A DNA stretch of 9,727 bases. Source: Bacteroidota bacterium (GTDB taxonomy: Bacteria > Bacteroidota > Bacteroidia > Bacteroidales > Prolixibacteraceae). Below, piece by piece: positions 1 to 6,929 of this stretch. The stretch's first letter is position 1, and each line of letters starts with the position of its first letter. Made by a program: the position numbers and the translations under genes. The notes beneath the pieces were generated by a model. The model did no database searches and had not been told where the DNA came from. It worked only from the letters and a program-made list of their open reading frames with translations. Where the stretch lies: the NCBI GenBank assembly GCA_030706665.1, contig JAUZOB010000113.1, forward strand, positions 1 through 9,727, in the 5' to 3' direction.

Positions 1-699
1 ATAATTCTTAATGAATTCATTCCGATAAGCTATTGAAATAGAATCTCTAAATAATTTAAATATAGAATCATTGTGAGTTTTTCGGACTGAATCAACATAT
101 GCACTTCTTTTACTCAAAAGCAATCTTCGAAGCGAGGAATCAGCCGCAGCAATTGTTTCATTACTAATTGATTCTGGAAATTTATATTTTCCGCTGGCAA
201 AGAGTGTTTCCCCTTTGCTCATTTCAATTAATTTCCCACTTGCATAAATTTTATCAAAAAGCTGGGGGGGAACAGCAATTGCTCCGCCTGAAAGACTATT
301 GTGAATTGCCCTTTCTATTCGTGCTAATTGCTCTTCGACATCTTTCTGCTTTACCATCCCCGGTAAATCCGGTACATTTTTCAAATCTTCAGCAGATCGT
401 TTAATCCAGGTTTGTTTGGGATTACCCAATAAATCTCTCAACGTATTTAACAGTGTATCACGAGGAATAAGTTCCAAATGGTCAATCAGGTTCAATACGG
501 TTTTGGTAACATTTTCGTTGGGAGCCTGCCATCCTTCTTTCCCGGAATAAATTCTTTTCAGGTATTCCAGTCCGGTTTTAACCGAATCAGCCTCAAGGTT
601 TTGTTCTGTTACTTTCTTTTTCTTGATATTATCAGGCCCAAATGAAAAAAGGAAACAAGAGCTTACCAATAATGCAAAAACAAGTATATTTTTCATCAT
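1..699 (-). CDS. Exported protein of unknown function, 5' part only (cut by window edge)
   Basis: The minus strand is open from an ATG at 699 (a second ATG follows at 696) to base 1 with no stop: 233 codons, with the C-terminus outside the window. The N-terminus MMKNILVFALLVSSCFLFSFG is a typical signal sequence. VSSC resembles a lipobox, but hydrophobic residues continue after the Cys, so lipoprotein status is uncertain. The remainder is charged and probably mostly helical, with segments such as GLEYLKRIYSGKEGW near residue 44 and EEQLARIERAIHNSLSGG near residue 130. I recognise no domain. It is probably periplasmic or surface exposed. A perfect TAnnTTTG box lies 24 bases upstream with an inverted repeat beside it. 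The coding strand has a run of seven C (264-270). That the frame is coding is well supported by its length, signal peptide and promoter; the function is unknown. Confidence 0.8.
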   Translation of the reverse strand, partial: MMKNILVFALLVSSCFLFSFGPDNIKKKKVTEQNLEADSVKTGLEYLKRIYSGKEGWQAPNENVTKTVLNLIDHLELIPRDTLLNTLRDLLGNPKQTWIKRSAEDLKNVPDLPGMVKQKDVEEQLARIERAIHNSLSGGAIAVPPQLFDKIYASGKLIEMSKGETLFASGKYKFPESISNETIAAADSSLRRLLLSKRSAYVDSVRKTHNDSIFKLFRDSISIAYRNEFIKNY

Positions 700-722
700 T
701 ACGAAGTATTTTTTCTGATCAA

Positions 723-730
723 CAAAGATA
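723..730 (-). promoter_or_regulatory. Candidate -7 promoter box of the exported unknown protein
   Basis: The minus strand reads TATCTTTG, an exact fit to the Bacteroidota -7 consensus TAnnTTTG. It would give a leader of roughly 17 bases before the ATG at 699. No good TTTG element is seen at -33; the inverted repeat 732-754 occupies that region. The eno upstream region carries the same octamer. Confidence 0.5.
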
Positions 731-731
731 C

Positions 732-754
732 GAGGTATGAATAGAAGATACCTC
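732..754. repeat. Inverted repeat GAGGTAT-N9-ATACCTC, operator-like
   Basis: Perfect 7-bp arms (732-738 and 748-754) flank a 9-base spacer. The repeat ends one base upstream of the candidate -7 box 723-730, so it fills the -10 to -35 interval of that promoter. This suggests a repressor or activator site. It also lies about 50 bases past the stop of the upstream CYTH gene and could be a weak terminator hairpin, although no T run follows on the minus strand. Confidence 0.4.
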
Positions 755-803
755 TGCAGACATATACTGTCTTTCTACAAAAACTGTTCCGAAGTAGTAT
801 TTT

Positions 804-1268
804 TCACCATACAGAATAAGGATTTTGTGAAAGATATGAATTATAATATCGTCTGTCACGACTAACTTCTTCACCAAGCCAACCGGGACGGGTAAAAACC
901 TGACCTTCGGCATTCAATTCTATCTCTGCGATTATCAACCCTTTATTTGCCCCAAGAAATTCATCCACTTCCCAAATCAAATTTTGATCCGCAGGAATCC
1001 GATATCGAATCTTTTCAATCGTGTTTCCTTCACAAAGCAGAAGTAATTGTTGCGCATCACTAAGCGGAATCGGATATTCAAATTCCAATCGGCTAATCCC
1101 GGTAGTCCTGCCTTTGATGGTAATCCAGGCTTGTTCTCCTGCAATACGGACCCTTACCGTCCTATCTGGGGTGGCATTCAAGTATCCCTGAGCAATAAAT
1201 ACCCCTTCTTGGTTCTCTTTCCAGGATAAATTACGTACTAAAAATTTACGTTCGATCTCTGTAGACAT
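804..1268 (-). CDS. CYTH-domain protein (triphosphate tunnel metalloenzyme, inorganic-triphosphatase-like)
   Basis: The 154-aa product is a single CYTH domain. The start is set at MSTEIERKFLV because this family begins with the EIERKF signature within the first few residues; an ATG 16 codons upstream would only add AT-rich spacer. Visible landmarks are the ExERK motif (residues 4-8), QGYL (27-30), basic strand TVRVRI (37-42), TIKG (50-53), EFEYPI (62-67), KIRYRI (86-91), acidic strand WEVDEF (99-104), AEIEL (114-118) and the C-terminal WLGEEVSRDRRYYN. Alternating acidic and basic strands line the tunnel that binds triphosphate and divalent metal in this superfamily. Small bacterial members of this type hydrolyse inorganic triphosphate, and others are class IV adenylate cyclases; I favour triphosphatase from length and N-terminus. 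Likely cytosolic. It is divergent from the DUF523 gene. Confidence 0.9.
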   Translation of the reverse strand: MSTEIERKFLVRNLSWKENQEGVFIAQGYLNATPDRTVRVRIAGEQAWITIKGRTTGISRLEFEYPIPLSDAQQLLLLCEGNTIEKIRYRIPADQNLIWEVDEFLGANKGLIIAEIELNAEGQVFTRPGWLGEEVSRDRRYYNSYLSQNPYSVW

Positions 1269-1305
1269 TTTGAGGTACTGTTTTGAATTATAAATTATTT
1301 TTACA

Positions 1306-1313
1306 CAAAAATA
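1306..1313 (-). promoter_or_regulatory. Candidate -7 promoter box of the CYTH gene
   Basis: The minus strand reads TATTTTTG, matching TAnnTTTG. It would give a leader of about 30 bases before the start at 1268. No convincing -33 TTTG is found at the normal distance, and the upstream promoter DNA would lie inside the DUF523 coding sequence. Confidence 0.35.
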
Positions 1314-1321
1314 CAAAAAGG

Positions 1322-1780
1322 ATGCAAGTATTTATTGTCAGTGCATGTTTAGCTGGTGTTCGTTGCAGATATGACGGGGAGTCCAATGAAATACCGGGAA
1401 TAAGAAAAATGGTCGAAGAAGGAAAGGCCATTGCCGTATGTCCTGAATTATTAGGTGGTTTAAGCAAACCTCGCCCCTGTTGTGAACTTATTCAACGGAA
1501 AAACGGAACAATTCAGGTCCTCAATAAAGAATCTGAAGATCAGACTGCAGAATTTCAATCAGGAGCCCAAAAGACGCTTGCAATTGCCCGTATACTTGAC
1601 GCCAGGATAGCAATACTCAAACAACGGAGTCCGTCATGCGGGTGCGGTAAGATTTATGATGGCACTTTTTCCGGCAAGATAATCTCCGGGAATGGAATAA
1701 CGGCGGCATTGCTTCTTTCGAACGGAATACAAGTTTATTCTGAAGAAAATATTCCCGCCGCACTGATTCAGAATGAATAA
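1322..1780 (+). CDS. DUF523 family protein, TudS-like (thiouracil desulfurase family, predicted Fe-S)
   Basis: The 152-aa product carries the family signatures SACLAGVRCRYDG (residues 7-19), CPELLGGLSKPRP (40-52), KQRSPSCGCG (100-109) and IYDGTFSGKI (111-120). The start at MQVFIVSACL is chosen because DUF523 proteins begin a few residues before the SACL motif; an ATG 13 codons upstream is in frame but lies in the divergent promoter region. Characterised DUF523 members (TudS) are [4Fe-4S] enzymes that remove sulfur from thiouracil, with three conserved cysteines as cluster ligands; here the likely ligands are C9, C40 and C106. Extra cysteines are C15, C53, C54 and C108. Assignment to the family is firm, but the substrate in this organism is inferred. 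It may be expressed with the peptidase gene 47 bp downstream, though no functional link is obvious. Confidence 0.9.
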   Translation: MQVFIVSACLAGVRCRYDGESNEIPGIRKMVEEGKAIAVCPELLGGLSKPRPCCELIQRKNGTIQVLNKESEDQTAEFQSGAQKTLAIARILDARIAILKQRSPSCGCGKIYDGTFSGKIISGNGITAALLLSNGIQVYSEENIPAALIQNE

Positions 1781-1827
1781 AAAAATATTAATAACTCCAT
1801 TTATTTTTAAATAGCATTTATACTATT

Positions 1828-3978
1828 ATGAAAAAAATCTATTTCCTACTTCTCTCGTTTTTATTGATATCCGGAGTCCGGGCCGATGAAGGCATGTGGC
1901 TTCCGTATTATCTGAAAAGTCTGATTTACGATGACATGCAGAAAACAGGTCTCAAGCTTTCAGCAGAAGAGATCTACGACATTAATCATTCCAGTCTAAA
2001 AGATGCAATCGTGCAATTCGGAGGTGGTTGCACCGGAGAGATCGTTTCGGACCAAGGCCTTCTGTTCACCAATCACCATTGTGGCTATGCCTCAATCCAA
2101 TCATTAAGTTCGGTTCAGCATGACTATCTGAAAGACGGATTCTGGGCTTACAAAAAGCAGGATGAACTGCCTTGTCCTGGTCTTACTGTGAAATTCCTGG
2201 CAAGGGTTGAGAATGTAACTCAAGAAGTTCTTGGAGCTGTAAATGCACAGATGAGTGAAAAAGACCGTAATGAGGCAATATTAAAGATATCTGCTCAAAT
2301 TCAGGAAAAAGCAAATCAAGGAACAAAATACGAATCTAGGGTTGCTTCTTTTTATCATGGAAATGAATTCTATCTTTTCGTATATGAAATATATCGTGAT
2401 GTCCGTTTGGTTGGAACTCCTCCGGAATCAATCGGTAAGTTTGGTGCAGATACAGATAACTGGATGTGGCCACGTCATACCGGAGACTTCTCTATTTTCA
2501 GGGTTTACAGTGGCCCCGATGGAAAACCGGCAGAATATTCGCCTAATAATATCCCGCTGAAGCCGAAACATTATCTTCCGGTCTCAATTAAAGGTGTTGA
2601 GAGCGGTGATTATGCAATGGTAATGGGATACCCAGGGCGTACCAATCGCTATCTGACCTCATTCGGAATCAAGTTGGCCATTGACAAAACAAACCCTGCC
2701 ATTGTGTCGATTCGCGACAAGAAGCTTTCGATTATGCGAGAATTCATGGAACCGAATAATGAAATCAGAATAAAATACGCGTCCAAATATGCAGGGATTG
2801 CCAACTACTGGAAATATTATATCGGACAGACTCGTGGTTTGAAAAGGTTAAATGTTGCAGAAAAGAAAGTACAAATAGAATCAGATTTTGCTCATTGGGC
2901 AAATGCTGACGCTACCCGAAAACAAGAATACGGAAACGTATTATCAGACTTTGAAAATGCATACAAGACTCTTGATCAATATGCGCTTGCTCAGACCTAC
3001 AGTCGCGAAGCACTGATGGGAATAGAAGTTGTGGGACTGGCCCGGGCATTCGATCCTTTACTCACTCTATTGAATTCTAAAAAACCGGATGCTTTTAAGA
3101 TAGAAGAATTCAAGCAAAGGATCTTAAAAGCATTGGATGCCGGATTCTTTAAAAATTATTACCAACCATTGGATCAAAAGACCATGGGGGCAATGCTTGA
3201 AATGTTCGTTAAAAATGTTCCTGCAGATCAACACTTCCCCCTAATTGAAGAAATCAACAAAAAATACAAAGGGAATTTCCAACAATATGCTGCATATGCT
3301 TTCTCTAAAACAAATTTTGCTTCTCCGGAAAAAGTTAAAGCAGTCCTTGACAATCCTACAGCTAAAGTGATTGAGAAAGATCCGGTTTTTCAATTAGCAA
3401 AAGCAATTGCAACCTACTATACAGAAATTACAAGTAAAGCAAACGCAGGAAATGATCTTTTGACAAGAGCAAATCGTCTTTTCATGGATGGTCTTCGAAA
3501 GATGCAACCGGAGAAGAAATTCTATCCTGATGCAAACTCTACCATGCGTATTACTTTCGGAAAAGTACTTGACTACGACCCTGCAGATGCTGTCCATTAC
3601 AAATATTATACGACCTTGAAGGGAGTAATGGAAAAAGAAGATCCTTCAAATTTTGAATTTATTGTTCCCCAAAAGCTGAAGGACCTTTACAAAGCTAATG
3701 ATTACGGTCCCTATGCTAATAAAGATGGTGAAATGCCTGTAGCATTCACAACCAACAATGACATTACCGGAGGGAATTCTGGAAGTCCTGTAATTAATGC
3801 AAACGGTGAACTCATCGGACTTGCATTTGACGGAAACTGGGAAGCGATGAGCTGTGATATTGCTTTTGAACCTACCTTACAACGCTGTATCGTGGTTGAT
3901 GCCCGCTATGTGCTTTTCATCATTGACAAGTTCGCAGGAGCAAAAAATCTGATTGAAGAACTGAAAGTATCGAAATAA
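1828..3978 (+). CDS. S46 family dipeptidyl-peptidase, DPP7 type
   Basis: The 716-aa product is a full-length S46 serine exopeptidase, which releases dipeptides from peptide N-termini in the periplasm. A signal peptide ends at VRA-19, leaving the family-typical DEGMW mature start. The catalytic triad is seen as TNHHC (H84), WPRHTGDFSIFR (D220) and GGNSGSP (S651). The helical domain, roughly residues 280-580, separates the chymotrypsin-like halves. The specificity position in GLAFDGNWE is Gly669; Porphyromonas DPP7 has Gly here and prefers hydrophobic residues at P1, whereas DPP11 has Arg and prefers Asp/Glu. Hydrophobic specificity is therefore predicted. Unusual cysteines C676 and C687 sit close to this pocket. 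S46 enzymes occur mainly in Bacteroidota and Xanthomonadales and support growth on peptides. No Shine-Dalgarno sequence precedes the ATG. Confidence 0.96.
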   Translation: MKKIYFLLLSFLLISGVRADEGMWLPYYLKSLIYDDMQKTGLKLSAEEIYDINHSSLKDAIVQFGGGCTGEIVSDQGLLFTNHHCGYASIQSLSSVQHDYLKDGFWAYKKQDELPCPGLTVKFLARVENVTQEVLGAVNAQMSEKDRNEAILKISAQIQEKANQGTKYESRVASFYHGNEFYLFVYEIYRDVRLVGTPPESIGKFGADTDNWMWPRHTGDFSIFRVYSGPDGKPAEYSPNNIPLKPKHYLPVSIKGVESGDYAMVMGYPGRTNRYLTSFGIKLAIDKTNPAIVSIRDKKLSIMREFMEPNNEIRIKYASKYAGIANYWKYYIGQTRGLKRLNVAEKKVQIESDFAHWANADATRKQEYGNVLSDFENAYKTLDQYALAQTYSREALMGIEVVGLARAFDPLLTLLNSKKPDAFKIEEFKQRILKALDAGFFKNYYQPLDQKTMGAMLEMFVKNVPADQHFPLIEEINKKYKGNFQQYAAYAFSKTNFASPEKVKAVLDNPTAKVIEKDPVFQLAKAIATYYTEITSKANAGNDLLTRANRLFMDGLRKMQPEKKFYPDANSTMRITFGKVLDYDPADAVHYKYYTTLKGVMEKEDPSNFEFIVPQKLKDLYKANDYGPYANKDGEMPVAFTTNNDITGGNSGSPVINANGELIGLAFDGNWEAMSCDIAFEPTLQRCIVVDARYVLFIIDKFAGAKNLIEELKVSK

Positions 3979-3999
3979 CAATAATCTTTTTCGTCTTTC

Positions 4000-4192
4000 A
4001 AAATATAAAAAAGACTGTCTAAAAAGACTGGCAGATTTCAGATAAACAAATAGATTATAAACAGACTAAAATACAGACACCTGTTTGAACTTTGATTTAT
4101 GCTTAATTCAAACAGGTGCTTTAAGTGTTTTGAGTAGATTTTATAAATCTAAATTCTGAATCGTCAACTTTTAAACAGTCTTTTATATTTTT
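4000..4192. repeat. Long imperfect palindrome with inverted-repeat ends (MITE-like or double REP-like element)
   Basis: This lies in the gap between two convergent genes (3979-4282). The outer arms 4000-4026 and 4168-4192 are inverted copies sharing an AAATATAAAA-GACTGT core, with one substitution and small indels. The inner arms 4078-4089 and 4107-4118 (CACCTGTTTGAA and its complement) are perfect and enclose 17 bases. Both pairs share nearly the same centre, and the DNA between them also pairs partially, so the whole element is one imperfect hairpin. It also contains the direct repeat AAAAAGACTG (4008-4017, 4021-4030). No ORF lies inside. A non-autonomous element or a pair of inverted small repeats fits best. 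I see no clear target-site duplication. Confidence 0.65.
4078..4118. terminator. 12-bp perfect stem-loop, possible bidirectional terminator
   Basis: This is the core of the palindrome: a 12-bp perfect stem with a 17-base loop, 100 bp past the peptidase stop and 165 bp past the lipocalin stop. Its position between convergent genes suits transcription termination on both strands. The following bases are only moderately T-rich (CTTTAAGTGTTTTG on plus), so intrinsic termination is uncertain. Confidence 0.4.
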
Positions 4193-4282
4193 CGGAATCT
4201 CAGGTCCTTTCCCTTAAAACTGTCCGTTTCTATTTGAATAGAACATAGGTTCAGATTAAATGACGTCTATTTAAAACTCATT

Positions 4283-4819
4283 TTATCTCTGCCGGACAAG
4301 AATAAGTTTGCGAACATCATATCCTCTTCCCCTGGCCTTATCGACCAACATTTGGTAAATATCATCAGACATACACGGAATACGCGAAAGGATCCAAAGG
4401 TAGTCGGGTGTAGAACTTCCAATTAAAGCATACTGATAATTGATTTCATCAAGCTCCAGTATATAATAATCCGCATAAAAGAATAAAAAGAAAGAAACCT
4501 TAAGTTTAGCAAGATTCTGGTGGTCAGGGATCTTAGCAATTCCTTTTGCTTTTTTAAGTTTCCCATCCAAACTATTTTTATATCCTTGATTTAATACAAG
4601 AATTTTATTGTCGGATCTTAATGTGTAGGTAGCGGTTACTCCCTGTAAATTCTTTTCAAATTTATGAGGGAAACGTGCTATTTCATACCAGGTTCCTAAA
4701 TATTTGAGAATATCAAGTTGTTTAACCGTCGAGTTGTCAATTCCCTTTTTTGATTTTTTAGCAAGACAGCTAAAACACAGAACTAAACTAAGAATGAATA
4801 TTAAAAATACTATTTTCAT
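4283..4819 (-). CDS. blc: Bacterial lipocalin, Blc-like
   Basis: The 178-aa product matches the bacterial lipocalin Blc. Motifs are YLGTWYEIARFPHKFEKNL (residues 40-58, the GxW lipocalin signature, W44), VTATYTL (61-67), LKVSFF (106-111) and DYLWILSR (139-146), ending in GYDVRKLILVRQ. Family members are eight-stranded beta-barrels that bind fatty acids or lysophospholipids; Blc is an outer-membrane lipoprotein linked to envelope maintenance. The N-terminus is a hydrophobic signal sequence with Cys at 15 and 18. The best lipidation candidate is C18 (CFSC), but the -3 residue is Cys instead of Leu, so lipidation is uncertain. A GGGGGA stretch lies about 10 bases before the ATG, unusual for a Bacteroidota gene. 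It stands alone: the peptidase gene converges on it, and a 125-bp gap with a hairpin separates it from the DUF4268 gene upstream. Confidence 0.93.
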   Translation of the reverse strand: MKIVFLIFILSLVLCFSCLAKKSKKGIDNSTVKQLDILKYLGTWYEIARFPHKFEKNLQGVTATYTLRSDNKILVLNQGYKNSLDGKLKKAKGIAKIPDHQNLAKLKVSFFLFFYADYYILELDEINYQYALIGSSTPDYLWILSRIPCMSDDIYQMLVDKARGRGYDVRKLILVRQR

Positions 4820-4864
4820 ATCCGTTTCCCCCGTATTAAAACATCAAATAATTGAAATCAAATT

Positions 4865-4890
4865 GATTCATTATCAAAAATCAATGAATC
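4865..4890 (-). terminator. Hairpin downstream of DUF4268 gene, weak terminator candidate
   Basis: Perfect 8-bp arms GATTCATT/AATGAATC enclose a 10-base loop, 55 bases past the DUF4268 stop and 45 bases before the lipocalin start. The stem is AT-rich and the following minus-strand sequence (AATTTGATTTC) is only moderately T-rich. It could equally be an operator for the lipocalin gene. Confidence 0.35.
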
Positions 4891-4944
4891 TGTTTACTTC
4901 AAAACAAATAATTAACAGAAATGTTTAAAAGGGAGAGGGAATAC

Positions 4945-5400
4945 TTAGTCTGTCAGTACATCTTTAAGCTCCATCAGATTCTGCTCTAATATTGCCATTT
5001 TAGATGCCATGAAAGCGAAGATCGAAGACCAATCGTTTTTACGATGAAAATCAACTCCTTCCAGACTGGTATAAATTCTGCAAACTTCCTGTCCGGTTTC
5101 ACGAGCATAAAGGAAATCCCAGATCAATCCTTCATCCAGGTTTTGCTCCAGGATTACTTTGTAGCTTTCAAGTTTTTCAAACATTGCCAGACGATCAGCT
5201 TCTCTTCGATGATTCACTTCAATCATCACAATAGTAGATTTACGACCAGGATCAAACTTCAGGTGTACTCCTTTTATTCCGGTACGATGCAATATCCATT
5301 TTTTCTTTTTCCAAGCCAACTCCGGTAGGCTGCTACAATAATCGTCAAACTGACTCCAGAAATCTATAATAAGTTGGCGTTTCTCTTCTCTTGAATACAT
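4945..5400 (-). CDS. DUF4268 domain-containing protein
   Basis: The 151-aa product fits the small DUF4268 proteins common in Bacteroidota: an N-terminal MYSREEKRQLIIDFWSQF segment, a central WILHRTGIKGVHLKFD and IVMIEVNHR (residues 35-65), then LIWDFLYARETGQEVCRIYTSLEGVDFHRKNDWSSIF (92-128) and a C-terminal helix. No signal peptide or membrane segment is present, so it is likely cytosolic. The function is not established and I see no catalytic motif I would stand behind. It starts 138 bases downstream of the eno stop, after the eno terminator, so it probably has its own promoter or depends on read-through. Confidence 0.85.
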   Translation of the reverse strand: MYSREEKRQLIIDFWSQFDDYCSSLPELAWKKKKWILHRTGIKGVHLKFDPGRKSTIVMIEVNHRREADRLAMFEKLESYKVILEQNLDEGLIWDFLYARETGQEVCRIYTSLEGVDFHRKNDWSSIFAFMASKMAILEQNLMELKDVLTD

Positions 5401-5424
5401 CTGAAACTTGGTATATTTAAAGAA

Positions 5425-5454
5425 AGAGGGTGCACCAGCATTCGGACACCCTCT
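5425..5454 (-). terminator. Intrinsic terminator of eno
   Basis: On the minus strand an 8-bp stem AGAGGGTG/CACCCTCT with a 14-base loop is followed by TTCTTTAAAT. It lies 85 bases past the eno stop and 24 bases before the DUF4268 start. The GC-rich stem and the T-rich tail fit a Rho-independent terminator reading from eno. Confidence 0.7.
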
Positions 5455-5538
5455 CTAAATTAGATTATTTTAGACTTCAAGCAATGATTGCTTATAGTTT
5501 CCAAATTCGATACTTAAAAAACAATTAAATCTCATGAA

Positions 5539-6840
5539 TTAAGCTTTCTTTACTTTTTTATATCCGTAGATAGCAGAAGCGCCCAATTCTTCTTCGATAC
5601 GAAGGAGCTGATTGTACTTAGCCATCCTGTCAGAACGGCTCAAAGAACCGGTTTTAATCTGACCGCTGTTGGTAGCTACTGCGATATCTGCAATAGTTGC
5701 ATCTTCGGTTTCACCTGAACGGTGAGAAGTTACTGAAGTATAGCCTGCACGGTGAGCCATTTCGATAGCATCGAGTGTTTCGGTAAGAGTACCGATCTGG
5801 TTAACCTTGATCAATATTGAATTAGCGCAACCTAATTCGATCCCCTTCGCAAGGTATTCCACATTCGTAACAAAGAGGTCATCACCAACCAACTGGCAAC
5901 GATTGCCAATTTTTTCAGTTAATAATTTCCAACCGTCCCAGTCGTTTTCGCACATACCATCTTCGATTGAATCGATTGGGAATTTAGTGATCAGTTCTTC
6001 AAGATAAGCAGCTTGTTCTGCAGAAGTACGAACCGCACCTTTATCTCCTTCGAATTTTGCATAGTTGTATTTACCATCTTCATAAAATTCAGAAGAGGCG
6101 CAGTCAAGTGCAATAGAAACATCACCGCCATCTTCTGCACGGCCAGGTCTGTAACCTGCATTTTTAATAGCTTCGATAATGCTGTTCAAAGCATCTTCAG
6201 TACCATTCAGGGAAGGAGCAAAACCACCTTCATCACCTACGGCAGTACTAAGTCCGCGCTTGTGAAGCACTTTTTTTAGATTATGAAATACTTCAGCCCC
6301 CATACGAAGACCTTCACGGAAAGAAGTTGCGCCGATAGGACGGATCATAAATTCCTGGAAAGCAATAGGAGCATCAGAGTGAGAACCTCCATTGATGATG
6401 TTCATCATCGGAACCGGAAGAGTTTTGGCATTAACTCCACCGATGTAACGATAAAGAGGCATATCCAGGTAAATCGCGGCAGCTTTTGCAACGGCCAAAG
6501 AAACACCCAAAATAGCATTAGCACCAAGTTTACTCTTTGTTTTTGTTCCGTCAAGATTAAGAAGAGCCTGGTCGATTTCAACCTGATTTAAGGCACTCAT
6601 ACCAACAACTTCTTTTGCGATGACAGTATTTACATTTTCAACTGCTTTCAAGACACCTTTACCCAGATAACGGCCTTTGTCTCCGTCCCGCAATTCAAGG
6701 GCTTCGTTTTCCCCCGTTGATGCGCCAGAGGGTACAGCTGCACGGCCAATAACACCGCTTTCGAGAGTTACTTCTACTTCTACAGTAGGATTCCCACGAG
6801 AATCCAAAATTTCTCTACCAACTACTTGAGCAATTAACAT
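5539..6840 (-). CDS. eno: Enolase (phosphopyruvate hydratase)
   Basis: The 433-aa product is a complete enolase, converting 2-phosphoglycerate to phosphoenolpyruvate in glycolysis (and the reverse in gluconeogenesis), in the cytosol with Mg2+. Conserved sites are SGASTGENEALELRD (residues 38-52, mobile loop), GGSHSD with H154, QEF with E163, DEGGFAP with the general-acid/base partner E204, metal ligands D246, E293 and D320, catalytic K345 in LIKVNQIGTLTET, SHRSGETED (372-380) and K396 in KTGSLSRSDR. The variant GGSHSDAPIAFQEF, in place of the E. coli type GGEHADNNVDIQEF, is typical of Bacteroidota. The C-terminus is lysine-rich (YKKVKKA). It is monocistronic by context, with its own promoter candidate (6930-6960) and terminator (5425-5454). 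Confidence 0.99.
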   Translation of the reverse strand: MLIAQVVGREILDSRGNPTVEVEVTLESGVIGRAAVPSGASTGENEALELRDGDKGRYLGKGVLKAVENVNTVIAKEVVGMSALNQVEIDQALLNLDGTKTKSKLGANAILGVSLAVAKAAAIYLDMPLYRYIGGVNAKTLPVPMMNIINGGSHSDAPIAFQEFMIRPIGATSFREGLRMGAEVFHNLKKVLHKRGLSTAVGDEGGFAPSLNGTEDALNSIIEAIKNAGYRPGRAEDGGDVSIALDCASSEFYEDGKYNYAKFEGDKGAVRTSAEQAAYLEELITKFPIDSIEDGMCENDWDGWKLLTEKIGNRCQLVGDDLFVTNVEYLAKGIELGCANSILIKVNQIGTLTETLDAIEMAHRAGYTSVTSHRSGETEDATIADIAVATNSGQIKTGSLSRSDRMAKYNQLLRIEEELGASAIYGYKKVKKA

Positions 6841-6929
6841 TGTTGATTTGTTTTATGTTAAACTTAAAATATTTGTTATAGTTCTTCTTTCAATTAGGAA
6901 TAAATCATTCATTTTCGGTCAATTCCAAA

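Noticed and set aside
168..404. 78-codon plus-strand frame at the left end
   Set aside because: It lies opposite the longer, signal-peptide-bearing minus-strand frame that runs off the window, and looks like its shadow.
719..913. 64-codon minus-strand frame overlapping the end of the CYTH gene
   Set aside because: It overlaps the conserved CYTH C-terminus in another frame and has no family-like features.
1269..1316. 16-codon N-terminal extension of the CYTH protein
   Set aside because: The family signature EIERKF normally lies at the very N-terminus, and the extension overlaps the divergent promoter region.
4228..4243. Palindrome TTCTATT-TG-AATAGAA downstream of the lipocalin gene
   Set aside because: The 2-base centre is too small for a hairpin loop, the sequence is AT-rich, and nothing nearby suggests a regulator site; probably chance.
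5807..6591. Plus-strand open frames of 66-102 codons opposite eno
   Set aside because: They are antisense shadows of the highly conserved enolase gene, with no recognisable protein features.
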